DNA from: Berberis thunbergii
Lineage: Eukaryota > Streptophyta > Magnoliopsida > Ranunculales > Berberidaceae
Reading direction: 5' to 3'
DNA: 64,000 nucleotides
NCBI GenBank assembly: GCA_003290165.1
Contig: QNQO01000647.1
Location: forward strand, 372,001 to 436,000
The notes under the pieces are model-generated. The model was not told the DNA's origin. It made no database searches and saw only the letters and a list, made by a program, of their open reading frames with translations. The first letter of the stretch is position 1; each line of letters starts with the position of its first letter. Below, in pieces: positions 23,174 to 34,760 of the stretch. Made by a program: the position numbers and the translations under genes.

Positions 23174-24249
23174 GTCCCAGCTAGGGGTGTTAATCGGTTT
23201 GGTCGGTTCAAAGGTTGACAAGAACCAAACCAAGAATTTGGTTCTCGGTTCAGTTCAGTTTTCACATTTGTCAAATAAATAACCAAACCGATCAGTTCGG
23301 TTATTTTCAATTTTTTCCCTTTTATTCTTTTTCTTTTATTTATTTTCCGCTGCTACATACAACCAAGTTGGCTCTAGCACAAAAGGAATAAGTCAAAGCT
23401 ACAAAGGAAATGAAGCTTGGTTTGCAAAGGAGGAAAACCCAGAGACAGAGAGAGTACAAATAAAATAAAAGAGAAGGTGGAGCAGTAAAGGAAAAACAAA
23501 TGCCAGATGAACACAGATAGTTTCAAGGCTCTGACTATTCATTTATAGAGAATTCTTTCAATTTTTTCTTGCCTATTTTTCTTGATAATTCCATAAGATT
23601 TAATTTTTTTTGCCCTGTCTCTCATATACACAATACTATAACATCATACAAAAAACTATAACCATAACTACATTGTTTGCATCTTAATCTAACTCCACCA
23701 CACCCATGTGATGATCTGAACAAGACTGAAACCTTCTATGACGATTCCACAAGTCTCATAATTTCATCATGCAAGAAGTTTTTTATATCAAATCAGAAGT
23801 GTCGAAATTGTCTCCATCACCATTGCTCATCTTTGCTGCAAACAAGCAAGTGAAAAGTTTGGTTTTCTTCAACAAGATTGAGTCAAACTCTGTCTCTTTA
23901 CCTCAACTTGCAAGTGGATGGATAGAGAGAGAGAGTTAAAAAAAAGGACATTGAGGGTGGGGACGTGGGGTGCATTGGAATGGGGTGAGAATTTAAATAA
24001 GAGTGGATTGGTAGGGATTTAAATAAGAGAACAGAGGATTAGGGGATTATAAACAAGATAAGGGAAGGGGTGGTTCGATTCGGTTGTTTGGATGTGTGAA
24101 AAACAAAAACTAAAACCGAACAAAACCAACTCGGTTCGATTCAGTTTTCTAATGTTCGGTTTCGGTTTTTCTCAATTCGGACTTTTTCGGTTATATTTCG
24201 GTTTGGTTCGGTCGATTTTCGGTAACCAATTAACACCCCTAGCCCTAAC
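23174..24249. mobile_element. Non-autonomous hAT element in the antisense gene of A
   Basis: 1060 bp (23182-24241) with inverted ends TAGGGGTGTTAATCGG and, from the right, TAGGGGTGTTAATTGG. Flanking octamers GTCCCAGC and GCCCTAAC agree at five of eight positions, a decayed 8-bp duplication. The outer parts carry CGGTT(C/T)GGTT-type subterminal repeats. The 600-bp middle is GA-rich with no recognised protein. Confidence 0.8.
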
Positions 24250-25330
24250 AGCCTTCATCTTCCTAGAAAGGGCCCCATCTTCGAATTTAACTCGTAGATG
24301 TTTGATAAAAAGTTGGGGCCACGTGCCAGTTGTACCACAGCCTACTGCGAAGGAAGTTGGGAACACATATGACATCCGCCACATTCCTCGTTGACAAGCC
24401 GCGGAATGTCTCCATAGTGTTTTACTCTTCTAGGGTAAGTAGAGTAGTGGAAAACCGTTCTGCGAAGAAACACAAGCAACGATTAGCACACAATCAAGCA
24501 AAAGAAAAAGATGTACTTACGAAGTGCTTGAACTCCCGCTCGAGTGGATGACCATTGAACTGGAAATACTTTGAATCCGCAGGGGTCAAGAAGCAATATT
24601 TTTGCCAGAACTTGAAGTCATCAAGAAGATTTGCAAAGCTGGTCGCCGACATCATCTTACAGACAGCATTACTCTTCAACCGAGGGTAAGTCAACAACTA
24701 GACCACTCGTGATATCATGCAGACGCCAGCTTCATTTGCCCTAATCGAAATGAAAAGAATGATGTTGTATCCATTAGGCTCCAACTTGGCTGAAAGAATC
24801 CCAAGGAAGTCCAAGAATTCCCAAATCACATCCAGAACGGGAACGCGTACTCCAATTTGGAGCATCCCATGATGCAAGCAGATGAACCCCGTCGGTGGCG
24901 ACATTGGCGTCTGGTCGCCCTTCAAAACAGATAATTGTAAGTCCTCGGGGACCCCAAACTTCGTACAGAATTCTGCAAGGTCTTGTTCAAAAAGCCGTTT
25001 GTCTTAAAAAATCTCAAGTCCCCTGGCTAAAGTTGCATCGTCAAGAAGATGTTGTTGAGCATTAGAAAAGATGAACAATTTTCAATCAGAAGATAACAGC
25101 ACAATATCTTTAAAAGCAAAGAAAATAAAAGAGTTAGTTTCCGCAAAATGGATAATCTAAATAGGGATTAGATTCCCGCCTCTTTTCCACTGAATCGACG
25201 CACGTTCAATAAATGTAACGCACGTTCAATAAATGTAGCGCACGGCTCAAACAACAATTCAGACTCAATCATCATGAACGACATATATTTTCAAGAGATG
25301 ACTTAGCGAACCGATATGACGGCCCACCAA

Positions 25331-25345
25331 CTCGGGGGGTGTAGG
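25331..25345 (+). promoter_or_regulatory. Polypurine tract of element A
   Basis: CTCGGGGGGTGTAGG directly precedes the 3' LTR, the expected position for plus-strand priming. The equivalent in element B is AAGGGGGGAGTAGC. Confidence 0.65.
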
Positions 25346-25978
25346 TGATGATACACCAAAATGGTCACAACCCTGAGCCATACACGTGCCATAGTGATCT
25401 CGAGGAATTACGGGGCCCAACGTCAGCCCAACACTGATCCGGCCCAAGCGATTCTAAGCCTGCCCAATGCAATCTGCCAAACGGACCCGAACTCTCATAG
25501 CTTGCTAAGCCCACACGTATCACAACTATCCTTAATACCCATAAGCCCTGCTAAGGCAAGTATCTCGAGGATTAGCTTCGGATAGGCAATTATAGCAACT
25601 TTCCACTTCCAACTCGGAAGTAAATACCAGAGTACATATCACACAGGGAAATCCTCTTACGGATTACCCTGAGATTGGGAACTACATTCCGCGTATCTAG
25701 GAGCACAGGGCTAACAGGGAAATCCCCTTCTACAGCATGACTCTTAATTAGAAAAGGATCTCCACGAAGATCTCCATCTTAAACTACGCCATCGATGGCC
25801 TGATCGAACTAGGACTCCTACACTATAAATAAGACATGAGGTTGATAAGCTAAAGTATGCAACAAATTCCTTATTTACTGCATTACACCTTCTCCATCGG
25901 TGGTCTGTGGCTCACGTGCGTTCTTTGTACAGGTCAGCAAATCAAGGTCAAAGCAGAGGGAGCGAAAAACGACTGCAT
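25346..25978 (+). repeat. 3' LTR of element A
   Basis: 633 bp, TGATGATACACC...ACGACTGCAT, aligned with 13697-14462. TATAAATA is at 25824-25831. The CTACC target copy follows immediately. Confidence 0.88.
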
Positions 25979-25983
25979 CTACC

Positions 25984-26679
25984 TATAATGAAATTTATTA
26001 GTAATGACTACTAGTTCTGTAGTTGTTGAGACTTTTCAACATTCAACATAATATATAAGGGTACGACCTTGCTTGATTTTATAGCATTTATGATTGCATG
26101 TCATGTTCCATGTATATCACTTCATTAGATAGACTAGAAAACAAGCTAACATTGTCAAATGAATATCAAGAAACTCACTTAATTTTATTATTAAGGAGAG
26201 ATTAGTTAATACTTTTAACAATTAAAAAAAGGACATGGGTGATCGGGCACTAGAGTTGTTTGAGAAACAATCGTCATTAGGAACAACTACTTTGACATGA
26301 AATTTCAGCAAATTTTCTCAACATGAACCAATCATTGTTGCTGTGAGGTATTTCTTGGTTCTCGGCTGCTAAAAAATAAACAAATAATCTCCAAATTAAC
26401 TCACATAGTAGAATTTCAAATTACACTATAGCATGAGCGGCATCTATCACTTGGACACTTGAAAACTACACTTAAACGAAACGACAATCTATTATTGCTT
26501 GTTGGCATGCTACCTTTGGATTAGCTTAAAGTATAATTAACTTTTCTTAGATTCCTAACATACATAACACTAAAAATTTTATTTTGATTCTCAAAAATGT
26601 AGATTATAGTCGTAAAAAGTGATTATCTTCATGGGTTATTGCCATCATGTTAACTTCAACTGATTTACTTGAAAGAATG
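25984..26679. other. AT-rich flank of element A, nothing recognised
   Basis: About 700 bp. I looked for the continuation of the TIC32-like fragment here and did not find it. No other feature is supported. Confidence 0.4.
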
Positions 26680-27033
26680 CTCTCAATCAATATTTTAAAA
26701 ATCGTCAGGCAGTAGGCAGGCGGCAAAAACACAAGACTAGTGCCAAGAAGACTAGGCAGAGCATAGACGGAACCTAGACGGGCCTAGGCGATTATTTAAT
26801 TATTTATTATAATTTATAAAAGTTTAGTATAATAGCAATTACTTCAAATTCAATACCAAGATACATTTACAAAATATATATAAAAATAGTCTTAATTTTT
26901 TATTTTTTAAACTGAAAATTAAAAAATAAAAGAAATTTCAAAAAACCCGCCCAGGCGGCTGCTTCGCCTGCCTGTGCAGCTCCCAACCGCCTAGGCACTC
27001 GCCTAAATTGATTTTTAGAATATTTCTCTCAAT
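26680..27033. mobile_element. hAT-like MITE of the CCTAGGCG type, perfect 8-bp TSD
   Basis: CTCTCAAT at 26680-26687 and 27026-27033 brackets a 338-bp unit. Its ends are inverted: CAATATTTTAAAAATC on the left and AAATATTCTAAAAATC from the right. Subterminal parts are rich in GGCAGGCGG and CCGCCTAGGC motifs facing each other across an AT-rich middle. There is no coding capacity. Confidence 0.88.
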
Positions 27034-27037
27034 TGGT

Positions 27038-28173
27038 TATTTATTTGGATTATCACTCATTGTCCCTCATTAGTTTATGGTTATTCCTATTTGGCTCCAT
27101 TAGTTTTTTTTATCATAGTCCAACACCCATGACTGTGTGCTCAACTACATTGACTAAGAAATTCTATCCAATTTTTTCAAAAAAACCAACTTACTCTGCA
27201 TGTGGTTTGCACATTTTTAATACTAAAATCACATAAATCTTGTTTGATCCAACGGTTAGGAAAATAACATTTGGATCTATTTTTTTTATTTTAATTTTTT
27301 AACAAAGAATATGGGTGCCAATTAAAAGTTATATACAAACCATTCTATATTCATTCATGAGTTCAGTTTTGCACCTCCTATCATTTATAAAGTTCATCAC
27401 CAACCTTTGATATTTTTACACGTGGCTAACTATTGCCAAGTCTTGCATTAATTTGTATATAACTTTTAATTGGCACCCATCTTATTAGTTAAAAAAATTA
27501 AAATAAAAAAAAATTCAAGTGTTATTTTCCTAGCCGTCAGATCAAACATCATCATCAAACTTCACGACTTAAGTGATTTTAGTAAAACATATGCATATGA
27601 TTTAGGTTTGTATATAATTTTAAATTGGCACCCATCTTCTTTGTTAAAAATTAAAATAAAAAATATATCCAAATGTTATTTTCCAGCCGTTGGATTAACA
27701 TGATCATAAGCAACGTGATTTATGTGATTTTAGTTAAACATGTTCATATGATTTAGATTTGAATATAACTTTTTCCAGCCGTTGGATTAACATGATCATA
27801 AGCAACGTGATTTATGTGATTTTAGTTAAACATGTTCATATGATTTAGATTTGAATATAACTTTTAATTGACATCCATCTTCTTTGTTAAAAAAAATTTT
27901 AAATAAAAAAAAGATATGAATGCTATTTTCGTAGCCGTTGGATCAAACATGATTATCAACATAACATGATTTATGTGATTTTAGTAAAAACATGTGCAAA
28001 ACACATGCAGGGTAAGTTTGTTTTTTGAAAAAAAATGGATGAAATTTGTTAGTCAAGATAGTTGAACACATAGTCATGGGTGTTAGACTAGGATAAAAAA
28101 AACTAATGGGACCAATTAAATAAGAATATCTATAAACTAATATGGCCCAAATTGGAAATGATCCTATTTATTT
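27038..28173. mobile_element. Mutator-like long-TIR element, perfect 9-bp TSD TATTTATTT
   Basis: TATTTATTT at 27038-27046 and 28165-28173 flanks 27047-28164. The two arms are inverted repeats of roughly 300 bp, sharing for example CATTAGTTT(T)TTTTTATC, CAACACCCATGACT and GTTTGATCCAACGG. A 9-bp duplication with long TIRs is the Mutator-like (MULE) signature. The centre contains several copies of a unit starting TGTATATAA(C/T)TTTTAATTGG, including a 92-bp perfect tandem duplication. No transposase is present. Confidence 0.88.
27683..27866. repeat. 92-bp tandem duplication inside the long-TIR element
   Basis: The unit starting CCAGCCGTTGGATTAACATG at 27683 is repeated at 27775 with no differences seen over about 90 bp. 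It must be recent relative to the diverged neighbouring units. Confidence 0.85.
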
Positions 28174-28571
28174 TTATTTGGTTTATTTGGCAGGGCTTTT
28201 TCCGATGACAGAGATGCCAATAGAAACAACAGCCAAACATTGATTGAAGGAAGAATAATCAATGTTTCCTCTGTAGTTCACAGTTAGGTAAAAAGAGACA
28301 GATTCCACTTCAAAGACATGCTCAACCCTATGTAGTAAGTTCAAAAACTTACTTTTAAATAAAAATAAAAAATAATATTAACAATAATAATAATAATAAA
28401 TTTCACTTCAGTTCTATATATTTTTTCACTCAAAAAGTGTTCAGAATCAAGCTCACCAACTCATTGAATTTTGCATAAATTTTGTGCTTCTGGATGCATT
28501 TGACACAAACACAAACAAAAAAAAAAGTGAATCCAAAACACATGACGCAAAGAAATAATAGAAAATGTCAA
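28174..28571. other. AT-rich spacer with (AAT)n
   Basis: About 400 bp with no gene; a short (AAT/ATA)n run lies around 28376-28400. Confidence 0.45.
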
Positions 28572-29136
28572 TGAGGATACATCAAAATAGATCGTCATCA
28601 CAGCCATACATATGGCAAAAAACATCCATCACGAGGATCTAACGTCCCATCTACTGGGCCAGCTCGTAAAAACCCAAAAATGTTAAAATCAATCATAAAG
28701 GCCCAAAATGGGCCCATTAAAGGAAGACGTAATCGAAGCCCAAATCTAGGCCTGCTCGAATCAAACCCCAAATCCAAGCTCAATACGAGTTCTGTCATAA
28801 AAAGGAGAAACGTTGAACAAAAAGAATCGTGGAGGGAGTTACGCTTCCCCGGACGCGTCTCCATAAAGGAGGAGACTATTATGAGAAACATTTCATTCTG
28901 TTGCGCCTCACATAATTAAATCACGCAAAGAATTAACCGCAATTATTATAAAATTTGAAGGGAACATTCGACAAAGATATCCAACTTTAACTGAGTTTTG
29001 TCCAAATTTATTTCCTTCTTCAAACAAGGTCACTAACTTAAGCACTGGAGTGCCTTCAACCACCAAAAATGTGGTCTTTGGCAGTCTAACATCGATTTTG
29101 CAGGTCAAACTCACAGGAGGACGAGATTTGGAAGCA
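28572..29136 (+). repeat. 5' LTR of element C
   Basis: 565 bp starting TGAGGATACATCAAAATAG and ending TTTGGAAGCA. It aligns with the element B LTRs and with 34997-35536. Confidence 0.85.
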
Positions 29137-29243
29137 TCAGTTTGATGCCATCCATGGGAACGACGAGTTTCCTTTCTAAAAAAAAATCCACAATAACGAA
29201 GTTAACTAAAATCTAATAAACGATCAATGAGCTATCAGAACAA

Positions 29244-30301
29244 ATGACACACTCTACAGATCCTCAACACAGCGACAATCACAATGACCCTTCTACTGGC
29301 AACAATGTATCACAAGCAGTTCGCGAACAAGATGCAGCTCAGACCAACGAGCCAATTGCACTCGACAATCGAGATCCATAGCATGCAATAGCTCAGACAA
29401 CCCAAACATGCAGCAACCATGCCACGGATCCTCGAGTAAACCCGCTTATGGTCCAAATGAACTACATGACGAAGATGCTAGAAAACTCATCCAGGAGTGC
29501 ATTCAGTCATTTGATCCTATCCAAGCGCTGCCCCAACAGAACTCAAGAAAGCAACGAAGTTCCAATAGAACCTCAATAGGGAAACCTCGAGAGCAATGAA
29601 CTTCCCCAGGGTAAGACTCCACAAAGCGACAAAATGCCTGTTGAAGTCCCCATTCAAAATCGGAGCCACTGATCCCAATGTATCGTACGAAACAGCCAAG
29701 CCGCCATTATCTGATACCCTCATGATAACTCCCATGCCAAAGAAGTTTACTCCACCAAAGTTCGAATTATAAGATGGCCTCATCGACCCAACAGATCACT
29801 TGAGGCACTTCCACCACATGATGGCGTTGAAGGAGACTACGGAGTCGATCTTGTGCATAATATTTTTGACTAGTCTTACCTCCACAGCAATGAATTAGTT
29901 CAACAGCCTACCACCAAGGTCAATAGACTCCTTCTAGTTGTTAGCCGCAGTCAGCACGACCTCGACACGATTGAGTAACAAGTGTGATGAAGAAGACATA
30001 CAAACCATACACGGCCTTGAAAACAATTTGGGCCAATAAACTAAAGCATATAGCTAAATGAGATGATATCAACTGGCCATTTAGGATGAGAGGAGACCCG
30101 GAAGAAAGATACAAAAGCAAATATTGTTCCTTCCATAAGGACCATGAGCACGATACCAAAGACTGCTACAATCTAAAGATGAAATTGAATACTAGGTTCA
30201 AAGAGGACGATTCAACGAATTCATCGGAATGCCAGACAAGCAACTCAAGGGGAAGTAAAGCAGATACATTACGAAATCAAAAGAACAGCCCAAATAACTA
30301 A
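29244..30301 (+). pseudogene. gag of element C, broken
   Basis: The start at 29244 reads MTHSTDPQHSDNHNDPSTGN and reaches a stop at 29379. Shifted frames then give MPKKFTPPKF, DHLRHFHHMMALKETTES and FNSLPPRSIDSF (about 29730-29940), the Retrotrans_gag core also seen in A and D. A deletion follows, and 30086-30301 reads KSKYCSFHKDHEHDTKDC, a zinc-knuckle-like C-X2-H-X8-C motif. Multiple stops and frameshifts make it non-functional. Confidence 0.82.
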
Positions 30302-31089
30302 TATATGCCCTACACTGCATGGCTGAAGGAAACAAAACGATCAACCCAACAAAAGAAGCGGCCAGAAATACCTCCCAATTGAGCTAATTTATATCGAAAC
30401 AAGATTACTAGCGAAACCAAACGAACCATTTTACCAATGCATACAACATGGAGAACTTTGCATCAATCAACTAACATGATTCAAGGACCCTACTGACAGA
30501 TGCAAGCTCAACCTGAATTACCAACGACGAAATTGAGGACAACGAACTTGATCAAACCTTGGCAATTGGTGCCGAATTCGATGCTAACGTGAGCATGATT
30601 GGACAATTTGGCACTGATGTGAACATGATTGGACAGTTTGGCGCTAATGTGACCGCGATTAGACAAATCAATATTGCTCAGCTACCGAATCAGAAAGCAC
30701 CCCAAGTCTGTTAGGTACGATAGCATATACGACGAACGAGAAAAGCATGACCAATAGCAAATATGGCGAATGAAGACATAGGTTGTACAAGACAAAGCAA
30801 CAAAAACATAAATCTTTAGCACGAGGATTGACATCAACCAAGCAAATATCAAGAAAACAAAGAAAAATCACTCTTCAATCTAGCATAACTGCTCCAAAAA
30901 AACAATTGTTAGGGTTGGTCAGAATATGGAAAAGGGAATATCAATAAAATTACAAATTTGGAATCCCCATTTTATGCGTGACAACAAGATAAATGCATCA
31001 AAACTCAGCCACACAGAGCAATCGGCATACCAAGCCAAAAAAAATCAGGACACAAGTCAGATATATATTAAAAACTTTTGGTCTAATCA
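30302..31089. other. Non-coding interior of element C
   Basis: Position-equivalent to the protease and post-protease part of element A, but no DTG-type motif is readable. A short in-frame repetition (MIGQFGTDVN / MIGQFGANVT) occurs near 30594-30655. Otherwise unassigned. Confidence 0.5.
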
Positions 31090-31960
31090 ACCATGAAGTA
31101 AGAGTTGGACGAACAAGTCAACTTAATCCAGAAAACTTTGAATCAACCGATGTGTCGAACCAACAAAGTAAAAGTTAGACAAACAAGTAAACTTAAGTAA
31201 AAAGCAACTTCGGGCTGACTAGTACGTCAAACCAATGAAGTAAGAGTTGGACGAACAAATCAACTTAATTCAAAAAACTTCAAGTCAACTGATACGTCGA
31301 ACCAACGAAGTAAAAGTTGGATAAACGAGTCAACTTGAGTCAAAAACAACTTTGGGCTTACTAGTACATCAAACTAACAAAGTAAGAATTGGACGAACAA
31401 GTCAACTTAATTCAGAAAACTTTGAGTCGACCGGTATGTCAAACCAACAAGGTAAAAGTTGGACAAACAAGTCAACTTAAGTAAAAACAACTTTGGGCTG
31501 ACTAGTACGTCAAACCAACGAAGTAAGAGCTGGACGAACGAGTCAACTTAATTCAAAAAACTTCGAGTCGGCCGATGCGTCGAACCAACGAAGTAAAAGT
31601 TTGACAAATGAGTCAATTTAAGAAAAAAAACAACTTCGAACTAACTAGTATGTCAAACCAACAAAATAAGAGTTGGACAAACAAGTCAATTTAATTCAGC
31701 AGACTTCGAGTCGACCGGTGTGTCAAACCAATGAATTAAAAACAAACGAGTCAACTTAATTAAAAGGCAACTTCAAGTTGACTAGTATGTCAAACCAACA
31801 AAATAAGAGTTGAATGAACGAGTCAACTCAATTCAGAAAGCTTCGAGTCGACTAGTATGTCAAACCAACGAAGTAAAAAAAAAGGAACGAATCGATTTAA
31901 TTCAAAGAGCTATGGGTCGACTGATAGGTTGAACCGACAAACTAAAAAATTGAGGCAGAA
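31090..31960. repeat. Dimeric tandem array: alternating ~71-bp units, ~142-bp period
   Basis: The anchor GAAGTAA(G/A)AGTTGGAC recurs at about 31096, 31166, 31238, 31308, 31380, 31450, 31521, 31591, 31664, 31733, 31801 and 31871. Two unit types alternate. One has AAGTAAGAGTTGGACGAAC and continues TTAATTCAGAAAACTT. The other has AAGTAAAAGTTGGACAAAC and continues TTAAGTAAAAACAACTT, then TTCGGGCTGACTAGTACGTC. Alternation means the array grew by duplicating a dimer, a small higher-order repeat. It occupies the same place as the 128-bp array of element A but is unrelated in sequence. Confidence 0.9.
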
Positions 31961-32195
31961 AATCAACTTGCTCGAGAAAGCTCCAACGCATCAAGAAGGA
32001 AGGATAAAGTCAACCCATCTCAAGACAACTATTGTCAAAGTATAAAAATAGTCGTAAAGGAATTCGAGCGAAGTCCGATACGCAACGCACACAACTACAG
32101 TGGGAGTAAAAATGAACAAGCAACACACAACGAGTTGACAAGATAAACTATGAAAACATACAATACCAAAAAGGAAGCTATTTTCATTAACAAGA

Positions 32196-34660
32196 CTATT
32201 CTCTTACATCTGGAGAAGAAATAGAGGCGACCACAACGTCGTTGGTAACATCAACTACGGGAGAGAGTGAAGTTCTCTCTTCATAAAGATAAGAAAGCAA
32301 TGGCTTTTCAACCAATGGGTTGTTTGAAGTGTCCGGGGAAACTTCTTGACCGTCATCATCTTCGAAAGCTTGATTAACCAAGTGGCGGTACCTAAACAAA
32401 TCCACACCGAGCCCCTCGATATAATCAAGAAGATCAACCCACCCATAAACAACTCGCTTCCAATCTTCAGCCTCCATAATGCGAAGCTTGTCCTTGGCAC
32501 TAGCGAGTTCGTTGTTGGTTGCGGCAAGCAGTCCCTCAGCGGTGGTAAGCATAACGGAAGTACTGCCTTGACTTCTTCAAACGCAGTTGTCAACTGTCCC
32601 ACCAGCCACTCAGCAGTATCACGATTAACAGATTGTTCAATCTTAGCACGTTAAGCCTCATCATAAGCTGCATTCTCGGTGGATAACTCCTTTTCCACAT
32701 CACATAAACGAGCACAAACCCCATCCAATTTGGCCTTGAAGGACTAAAGCTCAGCGGCAGACTTATCTCGCATACTTTTTGCCCCAATGAACGAAGTCCG
32801 AGCAGCCTTGGCTGTTTTCTCTGACTCTACGCATTGTGATATCAACACATCAAATTAGAAATGGACGTGAGAAAATGCCAACAATAGTGTTGCCAACTTT
32901 CTTTCCAAAGAAACCACCTGATCACGACCGGCTCGATAAATCAAGCCCATCACCCCTGCATAAGTGAAATGATTCATCCCGTCTATTTTCTGCTCAAGAT
33001 TGTAATCAAGGTGATTACTTGGATCCAATACGGGCATCGTAGGTCTTTCACTAACCGCCTATGCCACTCATTTATCAACATGCACGCACCATCTTGCACG
33101 TCAAGCCAAGTAAACTAGCAAAATTTATCGTCTGACTTGATACAGATATCTTTTGAATAGGCTCAATCCAGCGAACTCGTGGATGAAGAACACGATGATC
33201 CGGAAGCACTGAGGAACCACCCCACACAGTTGGAAGGGCAGAAGAAACGACAGTGACAACAAAAAACCCACTCTTACCCTCCTGGGCAGAGTGACCATAT
33301 CAGGAACAAGACTAATAGTGGCAGCAGGAATAGGAGAGTCCAGACGAGCAAGAGAAGAAACTAAGAATCTAGCCGCATCACTGAGGTTAATAGAAGGAAA
33401 AAAAGGATAATGAACTTCGAAACTCTGGCCACCACCGCCAACCTCTTTAGATTACTCCACCGCCAACTAAAGCATTTTATCATCAATAACCCGGGGATCA
33501 TTGTTAGACCATTCAGCAACGTTCGAAACACCATAGGCAGAAAGAAACCTATTTTCATTATCGTTTAATGAATGAGTAGTCTCTTTCTCGCTCTTCTCCA
33601 GCACCAGCCTCATCTCCTCAGCCTCCCCGAGAGATGCACAATCCTCTTTCATGACATCTTCGCAAGAAGGATTTGGATGAGAGGCAACTTCTGTGACATA
33701 TTTGTTAGGACTCTAACGTGCTGCAGCCTGAGCAGAGCCACGCGTAGAGAGCCATTTCCTCCTCGAAACCCGACCAGGATCTACCGACAATTGCCTCGAT
33801 GGACTAACGGGCCTCGCAAGCTTCCTCTTCTTGGAGGTCGGGCCTACGACATTGACAGGAGCATTGAGATCCGTAACGCGCATGTCCGAACTCACTTCCC
33901 AATCAATGCACCATTAACGCCAGCACGAGTAGCGCAAGCAGCGATATCCTCACCACGAGATTCAATAAGCAAGGCTCGCTCTGCTTCATTCATGGTGTAC
34001 AAACCACTATGATCCAAGATGTCCTCAGAAAGAAAGGCATCCACATGGAACTGGGGAAGCTTCAAAAATTGGTCATTGATCCTCGGCTACTCTGCAATCA
34101 ACTAAAGATCCTTTTGCTGGTTGGGAACTCGGAACGATCGAAAAATTACACTACCTCGCAATGGTAAGTAGCTAGAGTTAATAGAAGCATAAAACTGGGA
34201 CCTCGACCAATCGCGAATGTCATCGTTAAGCTTCGCGAAACAGGCAAGAGAATAAAAGAAGCAAATATTTGTGGTCGCCATTAGACCAACTACCGAATGT
34301 AAAACCCTCACAGTCAAAAGAATATCGAACAGAATAACTCTCGCATAAGAAGAAACCATGACTCTCGAACCATTAGGACCCATTTGAACAGGAGGAATAC
34401 CCAAGAAATCCATATACTTCCAAATCAGCTTCGAAATTTGGAATCTATAGCCAGAGGAAAACTTGCACGGATATAACACAATGTATCGGACTATGGACAC
34501 AATGACTGTCGTTATGTCTAGTCAAAATAATCTCAAGGTCGGGTGGCAAATTATAGTCAGAATGAAAGTTGTCCAACGTCACTTGAAAAACTTTCTTTGG
34601 AGAAAAATAAGCCTCACAAGTAGCTAGCGATTTACCGCTTAATCTATCGCTAACAGACAT
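32196..34660 (-). pseudogene. Antisense gene of element C (Transposase_28-like), lightly broken
   Basis: The minus-strand ATG at 34660 reads MSVSDRLSGKSLATCEAYFS and FHSDYNLPPDLEIILTRHND. One frameshift near 34500 leads to YIVLYPCKFSSGYRFQISKL, IWKYMDFLGIPPVQMGPNGS and FYSLACFAKLNDDIRDWSRS (34102-34500), the Transposase_28-type region. A basic stretch PTSKKRKLARPVSPSRQLS (about 33775-33850) could be a nuclear signal. The C-terminal part, ending at 32196, reads ATNNELASAKDKLRIMEAED and an acidic tail. The order matches element A. The protein's role is unknown. Confidence 0.75.
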
Positions 34661-34760
34661 TATTAAAGAACGAAAAAGCAAAGAGAACGAAGAAGGCGAT
34701 GAAAGAAAAAAATCATATTTTCAAAGATAGCGTAAAGAGAGAAAAATAACCAAACACATC

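Larger units (their letters stand above)
20227..25075 (-). pseudogene. Antisense gene of element A (Transposase_28-like N-terminus, coiled-coil C-terminus), broken by two insertions
   Basis: The minus-strand reading starts near 25070 (LLDDATLARGLEIF) and passes LAEFCTKFGVPEDLQLSVLK. The Pfam Transposase_28-type segment GFICLHHGMLQIGVRVPVLD and VIWEFLDFLGILSAKLEPNG lies at 24770-24890, then MMSATSFANLLDDFKFW. It is interrupted at 23182-24241, resumes with TKALVLSNTEESFETLASF and SGKDKDHLRFVGVEDM, is interrupted again at 20934-22772, and resumes across the junction in frame. The last part (20227-20565) is strongly heptad-like (KKQAEEKRLEQLAMVIETHR), probably a coiled coil. Function of such antisense proteins is unknown. 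Scattered stops show decay. Confidence 0.72.
13692..25983 (+). mobile_element. Element A: 12.3-kb pol-less LTR retrotransposon, TSD CTACC
   Basis: CTACC at 13692-13696 and 25979-25983 flanks LTRs at 13697-14462 and 25346-25978. The interior holds gag, an aspartic protease domain, about 1.8 kb of non-coding sequence, a 128-bp tandem array and an antisense gene. No reverse transcriptase, RNase H or integrase motif is visible anywhere inside. The gag and protease resemble Ty3/gypsy Tat-lineage elements, so it looks like a large non-autonomous derivative that would need enzymes in trans. Later insertions at 20934-22772 and 23182-24241 inflate it. Confidence 0.88.

Noticed and set aside
26041..26640. 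Downstream exons of the TIC32-like gene beyond element A
   Set aside because: No residues of the catalytic YxxxK or C-terminal regions could be read in any frame.
31090..31960. Regular short repeats that might be read as a CRISPR-like array
   Set aside because: Units are contiguous with no unique spacers, and the context is a plant retrotransposon. It is a tandem satellite-like array.
33572..34012. 146-codon plus-strand open frame in element C
   Set aside because: It lies opposite the antisense gene and its composition mirrors that gene; judged a shadow.
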